Origin: Candidatus Atribacteria bacterium UBA6251 | Lineage (GTDB): Bacteria > Atribacterota > Phoenicimicrobiia > Phoenicimicrobiales > Phoenicimicrobiaceae | Length of the DNA stretch: 18,406 bases | Reading direction: 5' to 3' | NCBI GenBank assembly: GCA_002441285.1 | Contig: DJVR01000046.1 | Coordinates: 1 to 18,406, forward strand | Part shown: positions 15,022 through 18,406 of the stretch, one piece after another | How positions within the stretch are numbered: the first letter of the stretch is position 1 | Layout: each line of letters opens with the position of its first letter | The notes under the pieces: generated by a model | Database searches by the model: none | The model's input: only the letters and a program-made list of their open reading frames with translations | What the model was told of the DNA's origin: nothing | Made by a program: the position numbers and the translations under genes

Positions 15022-16500
15022 TTATTGTCTTTTCTGATAGTTTAATTCATCATCATAGGTCAGAATAGCCATTTTTACTGCTAAGGCATCATCCAATCTT
15101 CTAATGGGAGTTTTATGAGGAGCAGAGGTTAGTAATTCGGGATTGCTTTTAGCCTCCTCAGAAATTTTTATCATAGTATCAATAAATTCATCTAGCATTT
15201 CTTTACTTTCTGATTCAGGAGGTTCTACCATGATAGTTTCTTCGGCATAAGGTTCAAAATGGGGAAAATAAATGGTAGGTGGATGCATTCCGTAATCCAT
15301 TAATCTTTTAGCGATATCTAGGGTTTTAACCCCGTATTTTTTGTATTCCTTGCCTGTAAAAGTACATTCGTGCCCACAATAACGGTCATATACTGGTTTA
15401 AAGTATTTTTTTAATTTTGCCAGTACATAGTTAGCATTAATGATACTGGTTTCGGAAGCTTTATATAGTCCTTCTGGACCCATACTTAGAATCCAGACAT
15501 AAGTTTTAACTAAGACCGGGAAATTAGCCCAGAAAGCCCTTACTTTACCAATACTCTTGGATCCAACTTCTTTTAGGTAATATTGTTTTGTTGATGAATC
15601 AAAATCTACCAAGGGAGTAGGTAAGTAAGGAATAAGTTTCTTTTTAACTCCTATCACTCCCGCTCCAGGGCCTCCCCCTCCATGGGGAGTAGAAAAAGTC
15701 TTGTGTAAGTTAAGATGAACTACATCAAAACCAACATCTCCTGGCCTTAAAATTCCTAAAGAGGCATTCATATTAGCGCCATCATAATAAAGTAAGCCTC
15801 CTTTGCCATGAACTATCTTTTCAATTTCCACAATTCCTTCATCGTATAATCCTACAGTATTGGGGTTAGTTAACATTAATCCTACAGTCTCTTTATCCAT
15901 CAATCTTTCTAGTTCTGACAAATCGATAGTGCCGTTTTGGTTGGATTTTATTTCCACCACCTGAAAACCAGCCATAGCTGCAGAAGCAGGGTTAGTCCCA
16001 TGTGCGGAGTCTGGGATTAACATTTTATAACGCTTTTTACCTTGATCCAGAAAATATTTACGCATAACTAATACACCGGTTAATTCTCCATGCGCTCCCG
16101 CGGCTGGAGTCATAGTATATTCATCCATCCCGGTTATTTCAGATAGTAATTTATTTAAATGATACATTATTTCTAAGTTTCCCTGAACAGTCTCCTGTGG
16201 AGCTAAAGGATGGGCATAAGTGAAGTTGTTTAAAGAAGCTAATTTTTCATTAATTTTAGGATTATATTTCATAGTACAGGAGCCTAAGGGATAAAAACCA
16301 TCATCCAGACCATAATTTAATTTGGAAAGAGCAGTAAAATGCCTAATTACATCCACTTCTGATACTGCAGTTAAATTCTTTTTATTTTTATCCAGAGCAT
16401 ATTCTGGTATACAATCCTCTAGTGAGATATCTTCAAAAAGATCAGGCGGGAGGGAATAACCGATTCTATTTTTAATACTTTTTTCTAATATTAATTTCAT
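15022..16500 (-). CDS. gcvPB: Glycine dehydrogenase (decarboxylating) subunit 2
   Basis: C-terminal half of a split P-protein; with GcvPA it decarboxylates glycine with PLP and passes the aminomethyl group to lipoylated GcvH. The 492 residues contain the PLP lysine in LNLHKTFSTPHGGGGPG (Lys267), LIPDSAHGTNPASAAMAGF, MLTNPNTVG, YYDGANMNA, and GSCTMKYNP near the N-terminus. The C-terminus has HPPTIYFPH and the family's ETIMVEPPESESK motif. Length is normal for the split subunit. ATG at 16500 follows AAGGGGTG and lies 13 bases after the gcvPA stop, so the two are translated from one message. The split arrangement is typical of Firmicutes and several thermophilic phyla. Confidence 0.98.
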   Translation of the reverse strand: MKLILEKSIKNRIGYSLPPDLFEDISLEDCIPEYALDKNKKNLTAVSEVDVIRHFTALSKLNYGLDDGFYPLGSCTMKYNPKINEKLASLNNFTYAHPLAPQETVQGNLEIMYHLNKLLSEITGMDEYTMTPAAGAHGELTGVLVMRKYFLDQGKKRYKMLIPDSAHGTNPASAAMAGFQVVEIKSNQNGTIDLSELERLMDKETVGLMLTNPNTVGLYDEGIVEIEKIVHGKGGLLYYDGANMNASLGILRPGDVGFDVVHLNLHKTFSTPHGGGGPGAGVIGVKKKLIPYLPTPLVDFDSSTKQYYLKEVGSKSIGKVRAFWANFPVLVKTYVWILSMGPEGLYKASETSIINANYVLAKLKKYFKPVYDRYCGHECTFTGKEYKKYGVKTLDIAKRLMDYGMHPPTIYFPHFEPYAEETIMVEPPESESKEMLDEFIDTMIKISEEAKSNPELLTSAPHKTPIRRLDDALAVKMAILTYDDELNYQKRQ

Positions 16501-16513
16501 CTTTTCACACCCC

Positions 16514-17857
16514 TTATTCAGAAAGAATTTGAGCTACCTTATTTAAAACATTTTTGCTTAATACTTCTGTAACGGCAAAAAGTAAGGTATTTTTAAACTT
16601 ATTTTCTGGATAAAAATCATAGATTTTTAGAGGCGGTATAAAATTATTTTGTAATAATTTCTTATCCAGTTTATCTATTTCTTCTTTACTTTTTAAAAGA
16701 AACTCATTAAAGAAGGGATAAGTAAATACTCTTTCGAATTTACCAGATTTTAAGAGCAAATTCTCTAAATAATGAGCAGATTTGGTATTTAAGAGAGAGG
16801 TTCGGTATAATCCTTCTGTTCCCATTAGAGATAGATAGATATTGGAGGCGGTTACATTTAGATTATGATTAGTGCAGATATTAGAAGTTGCTTTTTCTCT
16901 TCGAATATCCTGTTCTCGAGCTCGCATAGTCATTACAAAGGCTCGCTTACCATCTAAATCTACTGTTTCACCTACAATTCTTCCGGGTAACTGTCTGATG
17001 TATTGTTTTTTGGTTGCTAAATAAGCATTATAAGGACCACCATAATTTAGATCTAGACCAAAGGATTGGGTGTTGCCTACCAGGATATCGACTTTAAATT
17101 CACCTGGAGCTTTTAGAATTCCCAGAGCCATACTTTCCACAATTACATTAATTAAAAGGACTCCTTGGCTATGAACTATTTCCGAAATTTTTTCTAGCTT
17201 TTCTATTCCTCCAAAGAAATTCGGACTTTGTATGATTACAGCAGCTACTTCTTCATTGATAATTTCTTTTAGTCTATCTAAATTAGTTAGTCCTTCCAGG
17301 TAAGGTAATTCAATGATCTCCGTATTATGCGGTTCTAAATAGGTTTTTAGAGTTTCAAAATAGTGAGGGTGAAGTAATTGGGATACAATTACTTTGTTTT
17401 TATGGGTCAGTCTTAAGGCCATTAGAGCTGCCTCTCCGGTAGCAGAAGCACCATCATAGATGGAAGGAATAACTACTTCCATTTTAGTTAGTCTAGCTAT
17501 ATAGCTTTGATATTCAAAGATAGATTGAAGAGTTCCCTGGCTTAGCTCAGGCTGATAAGGAGTATAACAGGTCCAGAATTCCTCTCTTTGTAAAAGGAAT
17601 TTTACTGCTTCCGGGATAAAATGGAGATAAGCTCCTGCTCCTATTAATGGTTTCATTTGGGAAAAATTAAAATTTTTTTGGGCAATCTGGTTCAAATTTT
17701 CTTCTACTTCCATCTCGCTCATCGCTGGAGGAAGGTTTAATTTTCCTTGCCATCTTAAATGCCCAGGGATAGCTTGGATTAAATCTTCAAATGATGAAAC
17801 CCCTATTTCTTGGAGCATTTCTTTTTTTTGCTCTTCAGTATTCGGGATATACCTCAT
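16514..17857 (-). CDS. gcvPA: Glycine dehydrogenase (decarboxylating) subunit 1
   Basis: N-terminal half of the split P-protein, which pairs with GcvPB in an alpha2beta2 enzyme and forms part of the active site without carrying the PLP lysine. The 447 residues start MRYIPNTEEQKKEML and include FIGAG-like PLIGAGAYLHFIPEA, the strongly conserved YTPYQPELSQGTLQSIFEYQ, YDGASATGEAALMA, NYGGPYNAYLATKK and LPGRIVGETVD. The sequence RREKATSNICTNHNL follows. ATG at 17857 is preceded by GAGGT on the minus strand. It comes 29 bases after gcvH and 13 bases before gcvPB. Nothing in it looks broken. Confidence 0.98.
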   Translation of the reverse strand: MRYIPNTEEQKKEMLQEIGVSSFEDLIQAIPGHLRWQGKLNLPPAMSEMEVEENLNQIAQKNFNFSQMKPLIGAGAYLHFIPEAVKFLLQREEFWTCYTPYQPELSQGTLQSIFEYQSYIARLTKMEVVIPSIYDGASATGEAALMALRLTHKNKVIVSQLLHPHYFETLKTYLEPHNTEIIELPYLEGLTNLDRLKEIINEEVAAVIIQSPNFFGGIEKLEKISEIVHSQGVLLINVIVESMALGILKAPGEFKVDILVGNTQSFGLDLNYGGPYNAYLATKKQYIRQLPGRIVGETVDLDGKRAFVMTMRAREQDIRREKATSNICTNHNLNVTASNIYLSLMGTEGLYRTSLLNTKSAHYLENLLLKSGKFERVFTYPFFNEFLLKSKEEIDKLDKKLLQNNFIPPLKIYDFYPENKFKNTLLFAVTEVLSKNVLNKVAQILSE

Positions 17858-17886
17858 TTTGTTTATACCTCATTTCTGAAAATTTA

Positions 17887-18270
17887 TTATTTTCTATATT
17901 CTGCATATTCTTTTGCTTTCATCAGGTTAGATAATTCATTTTGCTTATCAATTTTGATTTTAGCTAGCCAACCTTCTCCATAAGGATCCTGGTTAATAAT
18001 AGAAGAATTTTCTACCAATTTTTCGTTAACCTCGATTATTTCTCCACTTATTGGGGCATAGACATCAGATACTGCTTTTACTGATTCTATAGTAGTAAGA
18101 ATATCTCCTGATTTTACTTTTCTTCCTTTTTCAATTTTTTCTAGATAGACTATATCTCCAAGTTGATCCTGAGCATAATCGGTAATTCCAATAATTGCAA
18201 TATCACCCTCAACTTTTACCCATTCATCACTTTTGGTATAATATAAATTTTCTATTATTTTATTAGTCAT
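17887..18270 (-). CDS. gcvH: Glycine cleavage system H-protein
   Basis: Small lipoyl carrier that shuttles the aminomethyl intermediate between P-, T- and L-proteins. The 127 residues show the standard order YTKSDEWVKVEGDIAIIGITD, AQDQLGDIVYLE, then TTIESVKAVSDVYAPISGEI with the lipoylated Lys65. The hybrid-barrel end reads NQDPYGEGWLAKIK. ATG at 18270 follows AAAAAAGGAG. It is the first gene of the gcv cluster in this window. In the 136 bases upstream I see no glycine-riboswitch core and no clear promoter. The lpd gene for the L-protein and the lipoate ligase are not in view. Confidence 0.98.
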   Translation of the reverse strand: MTNKIIENLYYTKSDEWVKVEGDIAIIGITDYAQDQLGDIVYLEKIEKGRKVKSGDILTTIESVKAVSDVYAPISGEIIEVNEKLVENSSIINQDPYGEGWLAKIKIDKQNELSNLMKAKEYAEYRK

Positions 18271-18302
18271 TTTTTTTCTCCTTTTTTATTATTTTTATTT
18301 TT

Positions 18303-18335
18303 TTATTCAATTAAATTATTTTGATTATTTTTCAA
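18303..18335 (-). CDS. Possible 10-codon leader peptide before gcvH
   Basis: Read on the minus strand, AGAAGGAG is followed after six bases by TTG and an open frame of ten codons (M-K-N-N-Q-N-N-L-I-E) ending in TAA. Spacing and site strength are as good as for the real TTG-started genes here, but so short a frame arises easily by chance in AT-rich DNA. It has no glycine codons, so it is not an obvious glycine attenuator peptide. Alternatively it is ordinary 5' untranslated sequence. Confidence 0.2.
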   Translation of the reverse strand: MKNNQNNLIE

Positions 18336-18406
18336 TATCATCTCCTTCTACTAACTACTAACGATGATTCACTAAATACCATTTTAGAATAATCCCACCG
18401 TATTCC

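Noticed and set aside
18358..18405. Possible C-terminal end of another gene entering from the right edge on the minus strand
   Set aside because: About 15 codons are open before a TAG, but a second frame is also open there, no family is recognisable and the sequence contains TTAGTAG repeats typical of spacers. Too short to call.
18271..18406. Glycine riboswitch upstream of gcvH
   Set aside because: I looked for the conserved G-rich core and paired elements on the minus strand and found only AT-rich sequence. The element, if any, would lie beyond the window.

Overview
The window is an AT-rich stretch of bacterial chromosome (roughly one third G+C by eye) filled with core metabolic and housekeeping genes. 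Most genes have strong purine-rich Shine-Dalgarno sites, and at least four start with TTG. Several traits point to a Firmicutes-like or deep-branching anaerobic or thermophilic lineage (Clostridia/Halanaerobiales, Atribacterota and Thermotogota are all compatible): a GSI-alpha type glutamine synthetase, a glycine decarboxylase P-protein split into two subunits, and a perfect CIRCE operator before groESL. The sequence alone does not settle the phylum. I see no mobile element, phage gene, CRISPR array, tRNA or rRNA, and no gene-free gap longer than about 300 bases.

Left part, plus strand (62-8702): glutamine synthetase (glnA), a low-specificity L-threonine aldolase whose N-terminus is out of frame across a run of nine A, a hotdog-fold thioesterase, holo-ACP synthase (acpS), the bifunctional NAD(P)H-hydrate repair enzyme (nnr), alanine racemase (alr), and the t6A tRNA-modification trio tsaE-tsaB-tsaD. 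Most gaps here are short, so these genes may form one or a few long operons.

Middle, plus strand (8784-11005): groES-groEL with a promoter, a perfect CIRCE operator (HrcA target) at 8822-8848, and a strong hairpin at 10950-11005. The hairpin has A and T runs on opposite sides and so can end transcription from both groEL and the convergent minus-strand genes.

Right part, minus strand (18270 down to 11068): gcvH-gcvPA-gcvPB-gcvT (glycine cleavage system), then an AGCS-family sodium:alanine/glycine symporter and alanine dehydrogenase (ald). Together these suggest uptake and oxidative breakdown of glycine and alanine to ammonia, CO2, methylene-tetrahydrofolate, pyruvate and NADH. Threonine aldolase (which makes glycine), alanine racemase (D-/L-alanine) and glutamine synthetase (ammonia assimilation) lie in the same window and connect to these reactions, though on the other strand. 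The L-protein (lpd) and lipoate-attachment genes are not here.

I found no clearly new multi-gene system. The items most worth a second look are the A9 frameshift at the start of threonine aldolase (transcriptional slippage, an indel error or a young pseudogene), the mutually exclusive hairpins in the ald leader, and the alsT leader, which carries an 18-bp palindrome and two near-perfect Shine-Dalgarno sequences with no start codon.
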